From Streptomyces sp. NBC_00271 (GTDB lineage: Bacteria > Actinomycetota > Actinomycetes > Streptomycetales > Streptomycetaceae), in contig NZ_CP108070.1 in NCBI RefSeq assembly GCF_036178845.1, positions 9,982,001 through 10,046,000 of the forward strand: a DNA stretch of 64,000 nucleotides, written 5' to 3'. The notes under the pieces were generated by a model. It ran no database searches. It had not been told where the DNA came from and was given only the letters and a program-made list of their open reading frames with translations. The position numbers and the translations under genes were made by a program. Shown here one piece after another: positions 1 through 9,142 of the stretch (its first letter is position 1; every line of letters starts with the position of its first letter).

Positions 1-2
1 AG

Positions 3-1901
3 GTTTCGGATGAACGGCTCGCGGCGGACCTGAAGAAGAGCTCGGGGAACACGCCCGCGCACCATCCCGTCGGGGAACTCCTTGACCGTCACTGGGAAGC
101 GGTCTTCGCCTACGCGCGCCTGTGCACCAACGGTGTGCGTCCCGCCGGAATGCTCACCACGGCCGCATTCACCCGGCTGTTCGGTGAATCGCTGCGGCAG
201 ACCGGGCCGACGGCCGCCTGGCGGCCGCAGTTGCTGGTCACCGTACGGCGTATGACCGCCGAATGGCTCGGGGACCAACGGCGGGAGATGCTTCATCCCG
301 AATTGCTGGCCGATTCCGACAGCCGTGACCGGGTCATGGCGCGGCTTCTGCCGCCGGAGAACAGACGGCAGTTGTCCCGCGCGTTCCAGCGGCTTCCCGA
401 GCTCGCCCGCTGTCTGCTCTGGCACACCGAGGTCGAAGCCGAGCAACTCGCCGTACCCGCAGGGCTGTTGGGCATCGGCGACGACGACGCCCTGGTGGAA
501 CTGCGGCGGGCCCGGGAACGCCTGCGCGAGGGCTGCCTGGAAATCCACCGTGAACTGGCCCCGGAGGAGGAGTGCCGCCGCTTCCACCGGATGCTCGATG
601 TGTCCCTGCGCCGCGGCGGCCTCGACCTCGACGCCGATCTGAGCAGGCACATGGGCCGGTGCCGTCACTGCCGTCACACCGCCGACCAGTTGAGCCGGTT
701 CAACGGCGACCTCGCGCTGGCCCTGGCCGAGGCCCTGCTCGGCTGGGGCGCCGCGGCCTACCTCGACTCCCGCCCCGGACGCGTCGACGCGATCGTGGAA
801 GTGACGGAAGTCCCGGACAGCGTCCCGGCCGCGCACAGAATCCCTCCCCTTCCCAGCCACGCGCCCCTCGTTCCGGGCGAGCCCCCGCGCCCCGCGCCGC
901 GCAGCCGCGCTTCCGGTCACTCCCGCCCGCCGACGCACAAGGCGCCCCGACGCTCCTCCCGCCGCGCCCCGCGTCGCAACAACATCGCGCTGGCCGCGCT
1001 GACCGTGAGCGGAATGATCCTGGTCCCGCTGGTCCTGTGGGTCACCCAGAGCTCGGACGGCGCGCCCGGCATCGCCGACGGCGCCGGACCCTCGGGCTCG
1101 CCCAGTTCGGGCCCGGTCAAGGCGCCCGGATCGAACCCGTCCTGGATAGGCACCGGCGACACGTCGAAGGGCGGCGTGCGCGGCCGGCTGCGCAACACCG
1201 AGACCGGGCTGTGCATCGGCATCGTGAGCAAGAAACCGGCGAAGGGCGTGGAGACCGCGCTCACGCCGTGCTCCTCGGCGGCGAGCCAGGAATGGTTGTA
1301 CGAGGACGACGGACTGCTGCGCGACCTGGCCGCCCCCGACCTCTGCCTCGACTCCCACCTCGGCTACTCGGTCCAACTCGCGCCCTGCACCGGCGCGTCG
1401 CAACCAGGCACCAAGAACGTGCGCTACGACTTCACCCTCCAGGGCATGGTGGTGCCCCGCTGGAACCAGGACCTGGTCCTCACCCCCGCCTCCACCAAGG
1501 GCGAGGCGTCCGTGGTCCTCAAGGTCCGGGGGGAGGAGTCCGACCAGCACTGGACGATGGACACCTCGTCGCCCTCGCTCCAGATGGAGGCGGTCAACTG
1601 GGACTCCGCCGGGCAGACGAAGACATCGTCGGGTCACGCCTCTCCCGAGCCGTCGAAGTCACCGTCGGCGACCGTGCCCAAGTCGTCGCCCCGGCCCTCG
1701 GCCGAGCCCTCGACGCCCGCGCCCTCGTCACCCGCCGACAGCTGCTCCCCGTACTACTACTGCGCGCCTTCGAGCGGACAGTACGGCGATCCCGGGTACG
1801 GCTACGGAGATGGCTACGGCGGCTACGGCGGTTATGGGTACGGCGGTTACGGGGGATACGGCGGTTACGGACACGGCGGCGGCCAGGGCGGCCATCGCTG
1901 A
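3..1901 (+). CDS. Sigma-factor-like / zinc-finger membrane protein with ricin-type lectin domain (5' partial)
   Basis: The frame is open to the first bases of the window, so the true start lies upstream; an internal GTG at 135 is not needed. Visible residues 1-200 resemble a divergent ECF sigma factor, with a region-4-like helix pattern ending in an Arg-rich segment. An anti-sigma-type zinc motif (HMGRCRHCRH, near residue 215) follows. A single membrane helix lies near residues 326-349 after a Pro/Arg-rich linker. Residues 390-520 carry paired Cys and Q-x-W features of a ricin-B trefoil (CIGI, QEW, CLDSHLG, QHW). The C-terminus is Ser/Pro-rich and ends in about 40 residues of Tyr-Gly repeats. 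By topology the sigma-like part is cytoplasmic and the lectin outside. Sugar binding and signalling are inferred. A hairpin follows the stop. Confidence 0.8.
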   Translation, partial: VSDERLAADLKKSSGNTPAHHPVGELLDRHWEAVFAYARLCTNGVRPAGMLTTAAFTRLFGESLRQTGPTAAWRPQLLVTVRRMTAEWLGDQRREMLHPELLADSDSRDRVMARLLPPENRRQLSRAFQRLPELARCLLWHTEVEAEQLAVPAGLLGIGDDDALVELRRARERLREGCLEIHRELAPEEECRRFHRMLDVSLRRGGLDLDADLSRHMGRCRHCRHTADQLSRFNGDLALALAEALLGWGAAAYLDSRPGRVDAIVEVTEVPDSVPAAHRIPPLPSHAPLVPGEPPRPAPRSRASGHSRPPTHKAPRRSSRRAPRRNNIALAALTVSGMILVPLVLWVTQSSDGAPGIADGAGPSGSPSSGPVKAPGSNPSWIGTGDTSKGGVRGRLRNTETGLCIGIVSKKPAKGVETALTPCSSAASQEWLYEDDGLLRDLAAPDLCLDSHLGYSVQLAPCTGASQPGTKNVRYDFTLQGMVVPRWNQDLVLTPASTKGEASVVLKVRGEESDQHWTMDTSSPSLQMEAVNWDSAGQTKTSSGHASPEPSKSPSATVPKSSPRPSAEPSTPAPSSPADSCSPYYYCAPSSGQYGDPGYGYGDGYGGYGGYGYGGYGGYGGYGHGGGQGGHR

Positions 1902-1920
1902 CCCGTTCTGGACGTCACAC

Positions 1921-1957
1921 CGACCGCGGCCGGGCCACGCGCGCCCGGCCGCGGTCG
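1921..1957. terminator. Bidirectional hairpin terminator
   Basis: A perfect 15-bp GC stem (1921-1935 with 1943-1957) and a 7-nt loop lie between the converging sigma-like gene and the deacetylase. There is no U-tract, as is usual in Streptomyces. Confidence 0.75.
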
Positions 1958-1987
1958 TGTGCGTAGTGGTGGTCGGCGTCGGAGTCG

Positions 1988-3241
1988 TCAGGAACTCGCC
2001 GTAGCCGACTGCGAGGCCGCCGTACCCAGGAACTCCGACCAGCCGCCGAGGGGCGACTGTCCCGGGTTGAGGGTGCGCAGCTTGCGCAGTACGGCCGGGT
2101 CCTGGGCCTCCAGCCACTGGACGAGCTGGCGGAAGGAGACCAGGCGCACGTCGTCGTGCCCGGCGATCTGCTCGATGGCCTGCTCGACCGCGTCCATGTA
2201 TATCCCCCCGTTCCAGCGTTCGAAGTGGTTGCCTATGAAGAAGGGGGCGCGGTTGCTCTCGTAGGCGCGGCGGAAGCCGGCGAGGTAGCTGTCGCGGGCC
2301 TGGGCGCGCCAGGCGTCGTACATGGACTTGTCCCCGAGCGGGTTGGCGTGGGACTGGTTGGCCATCAGGTTGTAGTCCATCGACAGGACCTGGAAGGAGT
2401 GGCCGGGGAAGGGTATGGACTGCAGCGGGAAGTCCCAGACCTTGCCGCCCTGGACCTTGCCGGGCCACATCTGCAGGCCGCCGGGGCTGCTCGCGTCGTA
2501 CTTCCAGCCGAGGGCGGCGGCGGTCGGCAGCAGGTTGGACTGGCCCTCCAGACACGGGGCGCGCCCGCCGATCAGCTCCTTCTCGTAGTCGAAGGGGAAC
2601 GGCTCGAGGTCGGTGAAACCCGTGTTGGTCTTCCACTCGGTGACGAACTTCTTCGCCTGCGCGATCTCGCTGCGCCACTCGGCGGGGGACCAGCGGCGCA
2701 CCCCGTCCGCGCCGCAGAAGTGGCCGTTGAAGTGGGTGCCGATCTCGTGGCCCTCCAGCCAGGCGGACCGGATCTGCTGGATCGTGGAGTGGATGTGCCG
2801 GTCGGAGAGGTAGCCGATCGCGGAGGCGCCCACGGGGTGTTGCGGCGGGCTGTAGAGGTGCTTCTTCGACTCGGGCAGCGTGTAGATGCCGCTGAGGAAG
2901 AACGTCATCGAGGCGCCGTGGTCGGCGGCGACCTTGCGGAAGCGGGAGAACAGCTTGTTGCTGAGCTCGCCCGCGCCGTCCCAGGAGAAGACCACGAACT
3001 GCGGCGGGCGCTCGCCCGGCTTCAGCCGTTCGGCCTTGGGCTGCTTGGGCTGGGCCCCGGTGTCGGCGGTGGAGCCGTCGCCGATCAGCTTCGGCTTGGG
3101 GGACTTGCCGCTCGTGTCCCCCTTGGAGCTGCTGCCCACGGACCAGTCGTTCGCCGAGCAGGCGGTGAGCGCGCCCAGGCCGCCCAGCGCGCCCGCCGAA
3201 GCCGTCGCGGTCAGCAGACGCCTGCGTGAGATGCCGGTCAT
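1988..3241 (-). CDS. Secreted polysaccharide deacetylase-like lipoprotein
   Basis: The protein has about 417 residues. I start it at ATG 3241, after a GGGGG ribosome site, because this leaves a clean twin-arginine signal (SRRRLL) and a lipobox (LTAC), so it should be exported folded and lipidated. A charged Lys/Pro linker follows. The catalytic part resembles NodB-type carbohydrate esterase family 4: an Asp motif (FSWDG) near residue 95 and a His motif (THFNGHFCG) near residue 180, likely metal ligands. The first motif is not the textbook TFDDG, so substrate and even activity are uncertain; chitin, peptidoglycan or acetylated xylan are possible. It converges on the upstream sigma-like gene across a hairpin. 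Confidence 0.8.
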   Translation of the reverse strand: MTGISRRRLLTATASAGALGGLGALTACSANDWSVGSSSKGDTSGKSPKPKLIGDGSTADTGAQPKQPKAERLKPGERPPQFVVFSWDGAGELSNKLFSRFRKVAADHGASMTFFLSGIYTLPESKKHLYSPPQHPVGASAIGYLSDRHIHSTIQQIRSAWLEGHEIGTHFNGHFCGADGVRRWSPAEWRSEIAQAKKFVTEWKTNTGFTDLEPFPFDYEKELIGGRAPCLEGQSNLLPTAAALGWKYDASSPGGLQMWPGKVQGGKVWDFPLQSIPFPGHSFQVLSMDYNLMANQSHANPLGDKSMYDAWRAQARDSYLAGFRRAYESNRAPFFIGNHFERWNGGIYMDAVEQAIEQIAGHDDVRLVSFRQLVQWLEAQDPAVLRKLRTLNPGQSPLGGWSEFLGTAASQSATASS

Positions 3242-3449
3242 GATGAACCCCCGATGTTCTCGATCCGGCTCCCGCCCGCGGGCGGGAGCTTCCGTTCCTG
3301 TGACGCGCCGCTCTGCGGGGTGCGTCAAACGGTGTGATGCGTGGATCGTCGGGAAAGGTCGCCGGGATCGGCACGTGTTGCTGTTCCGTGACAAACCCCG
3401 CCGATCCGCGGGGCGGACGGCGGGGCGGGGTCGATGACGCCGGCTGGGG

Positions 3450-4169
3450 TCAGGCGCCGTTGCCGGCGCGGACGACGGTCAGGGATACGGAAGAGGCGTT
3501 CCCCGACACGGGTACCTCGCCCCCCTTCCACGCCACCTTGAGCGGGTCCCGCTCGTCGGGCGGCGTGACGATCAGCGAGGCGGGCGTCGCCGTCTTCGCC
3601 CCGCTGATGCCCGGATTGGAGAACGTCAGTCCCGCCCACGCGCTCCGCCCCGGCGCCAGCGTCACCGTCGTCGGCGTATCGGCGGAGCGCCTCGGGTCGG
3701 GCCCGAGCTGCTTGCCCGACGCGTCGACGAACGCCGCCCCGGGGAAGCCGCGCACGGTGCAGGTGCGGTGGGAGATGTTGGTGAGGACGACGGGGAAGTT
3801 CTCCTGACCGGCGCCCGGATCGTTGGCGCCGACCGTCGCGCGCAGCTCCGAGGTGTGGCATCGGGTACCGCCGGACGAGCCGCTCCCGGTCGAGGACGAG
3901 TTCGAGGTCGACGACGAGTTCGAGGCCGCTGCCGATGGTGTGAGGGAACCGGTCGGGGCGGCGCCCGTACCGGTGGTGTCGGTGGTCTGGTCGCCGGAGG
4001 CCGGCTCGGCCGTGCCGGAGAGCTTCTGCGGAGGACTGGCGGCGCCGTGGTCGGTGCCGCAGGCCGTGAGCAGGCCGAGCAGCGCGACACCCGCGACCAG
4101 CGCTGCCCGGTGGGTGGGGGAGGACGGGCGGCGGACGGGAACCGCGTCGCCGGGCCGGAAGGTCGCCAT
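3450..4169 (-). CDS. DUF4232 lipoprotein
   Basis: A 239-residue exported protein. A basic N-terminus and hydrophobic segment end in a lipobox (LLTAC), predicting a membrane-anchored lipoprotein. A Ser/Thr-rich low-complexity spacer (residues 60-100) leads to a beta-rich domain typical of DUF4232: a Cys after the spacer (RCHTSEL), a second Cys in HRTCTVRG, and the G-x-P-G-A-A-F motif. The function of this family is unknown; it is abundant in Streptomyces cell envelopes. The gene sits between a deacetylase and a membrane kinase on the same strand, with gaps over 200 bp, so co-transcription is not clear. Confidence 0.8.
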   Translation of the reverse strand: MATFRPGDAVPVRRPSSPTHRAALVAGVALLGLLTACGTDHGAASPPQKLSGTAEPASGDQTTDTTGTGAAPTGSLTPSAAASNSSSTSNSSSTGSGSSGGTRCHTSELRATVGANDPGAGQENFPVVLTNISHRTCTVRGFPGAAFVDASGKQLGPDPRRSADTPTTVTLAPGRSAWAGLTFSNPGISGAKTATPASLIVTPPDERDPLKVAWKGGEVPVSGNASSVSLTVVRAGNGA

Positions 4170-4394
4170 GTCAACACTCCTTGGAATTCACCGCACGCGC
4201 CCTGACTCGGCGTGCGAACGGCGCTCTGTGCTCCGTCACCAGTGTCCGATGCTCGGGCACGCGAAAAGGTTCGCGGACCGGACGCGCGATTTCCGCGGAT
4301 CCCGGAACGGGGACCGTGAGCCGGGCCTCGCGGGCCTCGGCGCCGCTCGTCGGCTTCCCCCTGGTCGGCCTCCGGCTCGTCGGCTTCCCGCTCG

Positions 4395-5792
4395 TCAGTC
4401 TCCGGCCCGTATGGAGCCGAGTATCCGGTCGGTCGTCGCGGCACTGCCGGCGGCCTGGCGTATCTGGACGTACAGCTGTGGCTGCTGATTCCGGCCCGCC
4501 GAGGTGAGCCCCGCCTCCGTGAGGGAACCATGGCTGCCCGGACAGGCGTTCCAGGTGCGGATCAGCCCGTGCCAGCGCGTGCCCGTATAGGTGCGGCTGC
4601 CCTCGTAGTGGCAGTCGGTGTGGGCGATCGCCCCGACCCTGCCGCGTACGTCGCCGTGTTCGCTCAGGCCGACGAACACCCCGTCCACACCCGAGCGCAG
4701 GTTCTGCCACTTCGCCAGGTCGTCCGCGACGGCGAGACCGGGTTCGTGCGTGTCCGACAGGCCCACGGTCCGCGGATCCCATCCGGAGTCGCGCAGTTGG
4801 CGGCCCCATCCGTCCGGAACCTCGACCGAGACCTGTCCGGAGGCGTCCTCGACCGTCACGGACGGGGCGTCGGACCGGCGGGTCACGAGCGCGGCGGTCA
4901 CACCGGCCGCGCCGATCGCGACCGCGGCGGCCACGGCCACCAGCGCGGTCCGCCGACGGCGCCGGGGCACACGGACCGCCCCCATCGACACCTGTTCGGC
5001 CAGCCGTTCCAACTCCACGGCCAGGCTCAGCGCCGTGGGCCAGCGCCGCTCGCGGTCGGGTTCCATGGCGCGCAGCAGCGCCCGCTGCACGTCCGGGGCC
5101 AGATCCGTACGCAGCCGTTCGGGTCGTACGACCTTGCCGGGCGGCCCGGGGACCGACCCCGTGACCAGGTGGTAGCCCAGGGCGCCGAGGCTGTACACAT
5201 CGGCCCGCGCGTCGATGCCCGAACCGGGCTGGGCCTGCTCGGGCGGGGTGTAGCCCGCGGAACCGGCCGCCATCGTCAGCCCGGAGGCCTGCGCCAGGCT
5301 CTTGGCGAGCCCGAGGTCGGCGAGCAGGACGCGGTCGGCGCCGCCGGAGGAGGTGCGCAGCAGTACGTTGGACGGCTTGATGTCGCGGTGCACGATCCCG
5401 GCCTCGTGCAGCGCGGCCGCGGCCCGTGCCACGAGGGCCGTCAGGCGCAGTGCCTCGGCGATGGGCAGCGGTCCGGCCTCGATCCGGTCGTCGAGGGTGC
5501 CTCCGTCGGCGTACTCCATGACGAAGTAGGGCCTGCCGTCGGGCAGTTCACCGATGTCGTAGACCTGGACGACCCGGTTCGAGTCGGCCTTGCGCAGCAG
5601 CCGGGCCTCGGAGAGGAATCGTTCGCGGACGTCGAGGTGGTCGGCCCAGTTGTCGGACAGTACCTTCAGGGCGACGACGGCCTCGAGCACCTCGTCGTGG
5701 GCCAGCCAGACCACGCCGAAGCCACCCGCGCCGAGACGCCGGTCCAGACGGTAGCGGCCGATCCGATCGAGGGGATCCCTCAGCATGGACAA
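4395..5792 (-). CDS. Membrane serine/threonine protein kinase (PknB-type)
   Basis: A 465-residue Hanks-type kinase. The N-terminal kinase domain has the glycine loop (GAGGFGVV), the ATP lysine (VALKVL), the catalytic loop (HRDIKPSNVL) and DLG in place of DFG, a swap common in actinobacteria. A basic stretch (RRRRR) and one membrane helix near residues 283-305 follow, then an external domain of about 150 residues with paired Cys and no PASTA repeats. It probably senses an extracellular cue and phosphorylates cytoplasmic Ser/Thr targets. No phosphatase gene is adjacent. The start ATG is at 5792; a second ATG two codons later is also possible. Confidence 0.9.
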   Translation of the reverse strand: MSMLRDPLDRIGRYRLDRRLGAGGFGVVWLAHDEVLEAVVALKVLSDNWADHLDVRERFLSEARLLRKADSNRVVQVYDIGELPDGRPYFVMEYADGGTLDDRIEAGPLPIAEALRLTALVARAAAALHEAGIVHRDIKPSNVLLRTSSGGADRVLLADLGLAKSLAQASGLTMAAGSAGYTPPEQAQPGSGIDARADVYSLGALGYHLVTGSVPGPPGKVVRPERLRTDLAPDVQRALLRAMEPDRERRWPTALSLAVELERLAEQVSMGAVRVPRRRRRTALVAVAAAVAIGAAGVTAALVTRRSDAPSVTVEDASGQVSVEVPDGWGRQLRDSGWDPRTVGLSDTHEPGLAVADDLAKWQNLRSGVDGVFVGLSEHGDVRGRVGAIAHTDCHYEGSRTYTGTRWHGLIRTWNACPGSHGSLTEAGLTSAGRNQQPQLYVQIRQAAGSAATTDRILGSIRAGD

Positions 5793-6007
5793 CGGCCTGG
5801 CATCTGTTCACCAGCGGGCATGTGCTCTCCAGGGCGGGGCGGATGCCACGAGCGCGGCGCTGTGGCCGCTGTCCCTAGAGGGGTTGCTGCTCCTGGCAAC
5901 GGTCGGGCAGTTCAAGCCTACCGGTCACGTCGGCCGCCGAGTACGCGGCACCATGTGGAGGGCGTTCTTTCCTCGGTATCCCATGTGTCGTGGCAGATGG
6001 AGGCTTC

Positions 6008-7549
6008 ATGGCGGACTTCGTACGCACCCGGCGCAGGCTCCCGGGAGGAGACCTGTCCCCGGCGACCGCGCTGACGCTCGACCGGGTGCGGCTCGGCGCG
6101 GGTGGACCGCTCGTCCGCCTGCGGGTGGCGGGCGGCAGAGTCACCCATGTCGTCGTGGAGGAGGGCACCGGCGGGCGGGCGAGGCCGGCCGACGGTGAGC
6201 GTGTCCTCGATCTGGAGGGGCGGGTGCTGCTGCCGGGCTTGTGGGACGCCCACGTCCACATGGCCGAGTGGGCGAGCGCCCGTCACCGGCTCGACCTGTC
6301 CGGGACCGCCTCCGCGCGGGCGGTGGCGGACATCGTGCGGGAACGCGGCGGCGGGGCGTCCGACGGCACGGTGCTCTTCGGATACGGGTTCCGGGACGGG
6401 CTGTGGCCCGACGCCCCGCACAAGCGGCTGCTCGACGCGGCCCTGCCCGATCGGCCGGTCGCCCTGGTCAGCGCCGATCTGCACGCCGCATGGCTGAACT
6501 CCGCCTGCCTCGCGCTCGTCGGCCGGGGCGACCATCCCAGCGGTCTGGTCAGGGAACACGAGTGCCATGAGGTCCTGTCCGCCCTCCCCGCGGCGCCGGC
6601 CGAACTGGTCGACGGCTGGATCGCGGACGCCTGCGAGGCCGCCGCCGCGCGCGGGGTCACCGGTGTCATCGACTTCCAGTACGGCGACGCGGTCGAGGAC
6701 TGGGAGCGGCGCTCGGCCGAGTCCCCGCCCGCCGTGCGGGTGGCGGCCGCCGTCTACCCGAGCCGCCTGGACGCGGCGGTGGAGCGCGGACTGCGCACGG
6801 GAGCCGAACTCGGCGTGGGTGGAGGCCTGGTGCGGGTGGGTCCGCTGAAGCTCTTCACCGACGGCTCGCTGAACACCCGTACCGCCCTGTGCCGCGATCC
6901 CTATCCGGGGCTGGCGGGCACGGACGGTTCCCACGGGATCGAGGAGACGTCACCGGGGGAGCTGGTGCGGCTCATGCGGCGGGCCGCCGCGCACGGAATC
7001 GAACCAGCGGTGCATGCCATCGGCGACCGCGCCAACACCGTGGCCCTGGACGCCTTCGAGGCGGTGCGCTGCCGCGGCCGGATCGAGCACGCGCAGCTGC
7101 TGAGCCCCGAAGACCTCCCGAGATTCGCGCGGTTGGGTGTCACGGCGGGAGTGCAGCCCCGGCATGCGACGGACGACCGTGATGTGGCGGACCGGCACTG
7201 GGCCGGGCGCACCGAGCGGGCCTTCGCCTACGCCGATCTGCTGGCCGCCGGAGCCCGTCTGGAGTTCGGTTCGGACGCCCCCGTCTCGCCGCTCGACCCC
7301 TGGCTCGCCATCGCGTCGGCCGTCAGCCGTACCGATGACGAGCGTCCCCCGTGGCACCCGGAGCAGCGCCTGTCGGTCCCGGACGCGCTCGTCGCGGCGG
7401 CCCGCGGGCGCCGGCTCATCAGGGTCGGTGACCCGGCCGACCTGGTGGTCGTGGACGTGGACCCGCTGGACGCCGACACGGGCACACTGCGCACGATGCC
7501 CGTGCACGCCACGATGACGGACGGCCGCTGGACCCATGGGCCGTACTGA
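6008..7549 (+). CDS. YtcJ-like amidohydrolase
   Basis: A metal-dependent hydrolase of amidohydrolase family 3, about 513 residues. The HxH metal motif is in WDAHVHM, a conserved FTDGSL lies mid-protein, and further ligands are expected in HAIGDRAN, IEHAQLL and FGSDAPVSP. The substrate is unknown; relatives hydrolyse formamides, amides or imides. I choose ATG 6008 because GGAGG lies just upstream; an in-frame GTG at 5990 would add six residues. The gene is divergent from the kinase and converges on the frameshifted FMN reductase. Confidence 0.85.
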   Translation: MADFVRTRRRLPGGDLSPATALTLDRVRLGAGGPLVRLRVAGGRVTHVVVEEGTGGRARPADGERVLDLEGRVLLPGLWDAHVHMAEWASARHRLDLSGTASARAVADIVRERGGGASDGTVLFGYGFRDGLWPDAPHKRLLDAALPDRPVALVSADLHAAWLNSACLALVGRGDHPSGLVREHECHEVLSALPAAPAELVDGWIADACEAAAARGVTGVIDFQYGDAVEDWERRSAESPPAVRVAAAVYPSRLDAAVERGLRTGAELGVGGGLVRVGPLKLFTDGSLNTRTALCRDPYPGLAGTDGSHGIEETSPGELVRLMRRAAAHGIEPAVHAIGDRANTVALDAFEAVRCRGRIEHAQLLSPEDLPRFARLGVTAGVQPRHATDDRDVADRHWAGRTERAFAYADLLAAGARLEFGSDAPVSPLDPWLAIASAVSRTDDERPPWHPEQRLSVPDALVAAARGRRLIRVGDPADLVVVDVDPLDADTGTLRTMPVHATMTDGRWTHGPY

Positions 7550-7642
7550 GACGGGCGCCGGCACACCTGCTCCGGGTGGCGGAAGTGAGGTACGTCCGGA
7601 CGGCCGCGGCCAGGACCCGACGCCCGTCCGGCGCAAGGCGGT

Positions 7643-8199
7643 TCACCCCGTGGGCGCGAGTACGGTCGTACGGCCTCCCAACGCGGCGGAGAAGTGGTCC
7701 GTGACCTGCTCCAGCGCCGTGGCGGTAGCGGGCGCGACGGTCAGTGTGCCGTCGTCGTCGACCTCGACGTCCTTGTCGAGCGTGAACCAGCCGGGCACGA
7801 TGTGGGAGGCGCCCATGGAACTCAGCACCGGACGCAACGCGTAGTCGATGGCCAGGACATGGGCCGTGCTGCCACCGGTGGCCAGCGGCAGCACCGTCTT
7901 GCCGGCCAGTGCGTACTGCGGGAGCAGGTCGAGCAGCGACTTGAGCAGGCCCGAGTAGGCGGCCTTGTACACGGGCGTCCGATCACCACTCCGTCCGCCT
8001 GCTCGAACAGGGCCGTGGCGGAGGCGATCGCCGGATGCCGGAAGTCGGCGTCGAGCAGCGCCTGTGCGGGGAGGGTGCGCACCTCCAGCGGGGTCACGTC
8101 GTGGCCCTGGAGACGGAGCCGGTCGTCCAGGTGACGCAGTAGCCGGGAGGTGCGGGAGGTGGGGGAGGGGCTTCCGGAGACGGACAGGATCGAGGCCAT
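7643..8199 (-). pseudogene. NADPH-dependent FMN reductase (SsuE/MsuE-like), frameshifted
   Basis: Two overlapping frames together make one FMN reductase of about 185 residues. The first part begins MASILSVSGSPS (flavodoxin-like phosphate loop) and runs to DGVVIG. The rest continues one frame over as TPVYKAAYSGLLKSLLD and runs to the stop. Joining them needs one extra base near 7982, where the family has G-T-P-V-Y. The intact enzyme would supply FMNH2 to the flavin monooxygenase encoded upstream. This is either a real inactivating deletion or a sequencing error; a single clean indel with both halves well conserved makes an error quite possible. Confidence 0.8.
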
Positions 8200-8252
8200 G
8201 ACGGGACCTTCCGGGATCGGGGTTCAGACGTACGGAGCGGGCGAGCGGTTGC

Positions 8253-9026
8253 TCACCAGGCGCTCGACCGCACCGTGATCAGCGGCCGCAGTTCGTTGCG
8301 CAGCGTTTCCAGGAAGGTGACGACGTCGGCCGCCACGGAGCGGTGCTGGAGGTCGTTGAGGACGTCGTGGTGGGCGCCGTGGACGACCGAGAGGCGGGCA
8401 CGGGGCAGTGACTTCGCCGTGTGCGCGAGGGCCTCGTGGTCGGCGAGCGGATCGGCGTCGCCGATGAGGAGCAGGGCGGGGACGGCGGATCCGCTGTCGT
8501 GGGCCGCGGTGAGCACCGCGTCCGGTATCGCGTCGTCGAGCGTTCCGCGCCGCACTTCGGGGTCCTGGGTGAGCGTGCCCCGGTGGGCCGGGCAGGAGGT
8601 GCGGACGTCGAGTTCCTGGTCCCAGGTGCGGACGGCGGCGGTGCTCCCGGACGCCTGGCCGGGAAGGCCCGCGAGGATCACGGCGTCGGGCTGATCGCCG
8701 GGCGTCTCCGCCCGGCCGAGCAGCGCGGCGACCGCGGCGGCGCCCGAGTCGGCGCCGACAAGGACCAGGGGCCGTACGACACCGTCCTCGGCTGCGGTGC
8801 CCTCGACGGCGTCGGCGAGCCGGGCGGCGAAGCCGGTCAGGGACGCGCCCAGGTCCTCGGCGTCGAGGTCCGGGGCGTCGATCACCCGGACCCGGTAGGC
8901 GTCGGCGGCGAGCCGCCTGCCGAAGCGGGCGTAGGTCGCCCGCGTCTCGCCCCGCCCGGCAACCACGAGGATCGTGCCGCGGGTCCGGAGGCCTTCGGGG
9001 CCGTGGTGGTCGCTGTACTGAGTCAT
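8253..9026 (-). CDS. Alpha/beta hydrolase
   Basis: A 257-residue cytoplasmic alpha/beta hydrolase-fold protein. The nucleophile elbow is probably VGADSGAAA (G-x-D-S-G), the acid is near IGDADPLADHE, and the catalytic His is in HGAHHDVLND. There is no signal peptide. It lies between a flavin monooxygenase and an FMN reductase on one strand, so it may process the substrate or product of that oxidation, for example as an ester or thioester hydrolase; this is inference from position. The start codon sits 2 bp after the stop of a tiny upstream ORF. Confidence 0.8.
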   Translation of the reverse strand: MTQYSDHHGPEGLRTRGTILVVAGRGETRATYARFGRRLAADAYRVRVIDAPDLDAEDLGASLTGFAARLADAVEGTAAEDGVVRPLVLVGADSGAAAVAALLGRAETPGDQPDAVILAGLPGQASGSTAAVRTWDQELDVRTSCPAHRGTLTQDPEVRRGTLDDAIPDAVLTAAHDSGSAVPALLLIGDADPLADHEALAHTAKSLPRARLSVVHGAHHDVLNDLQHRSVAADVVTFLETLRNELRPLITVRSSAW

Positions 9027-9027
9027 C

Positions 9028-9132
9028 TCACACTCCTGCGGATGCGGGCTCGGCCGTGGGCGCGGGCTTCCCGCCCGACGCGGGTGCCGCCTCGGGCGCG
9101 ATGAGTCGCCCCATCGCCGACAGTTCGGTCAT
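9028..9132 (-). CDS. Small ORF, 34 residues, in the monooxygenase cluster
   Basis: A short frame starts MTELSAMGRLIAPEA and ends just before the alpha/beta hydrolase start. A good ribosome site (GAGGA, 7 bp upstream) precedes its ATG, and it begins 10 bp after the monooxygenase stop. The product is Ala/Pro-rich with no domain I recognise. It could be a real small protein, a translational coupler, or the eroded end of a lost gene. Confidence 0.4.
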   Translation of the reverse strand: MTELSAMGRLIAPEAAPASGGKPAPTAEPASAGV

Positions 9133-9142
9133 GGCGCGGTCC

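Noticed and set aside
7596..7631. 8-bp hairpin between the amidohydrolase and FMN reductase genes as a terminator
   Set aside because: The stem is short and the loop of about 20 bases is too open to support confidently.
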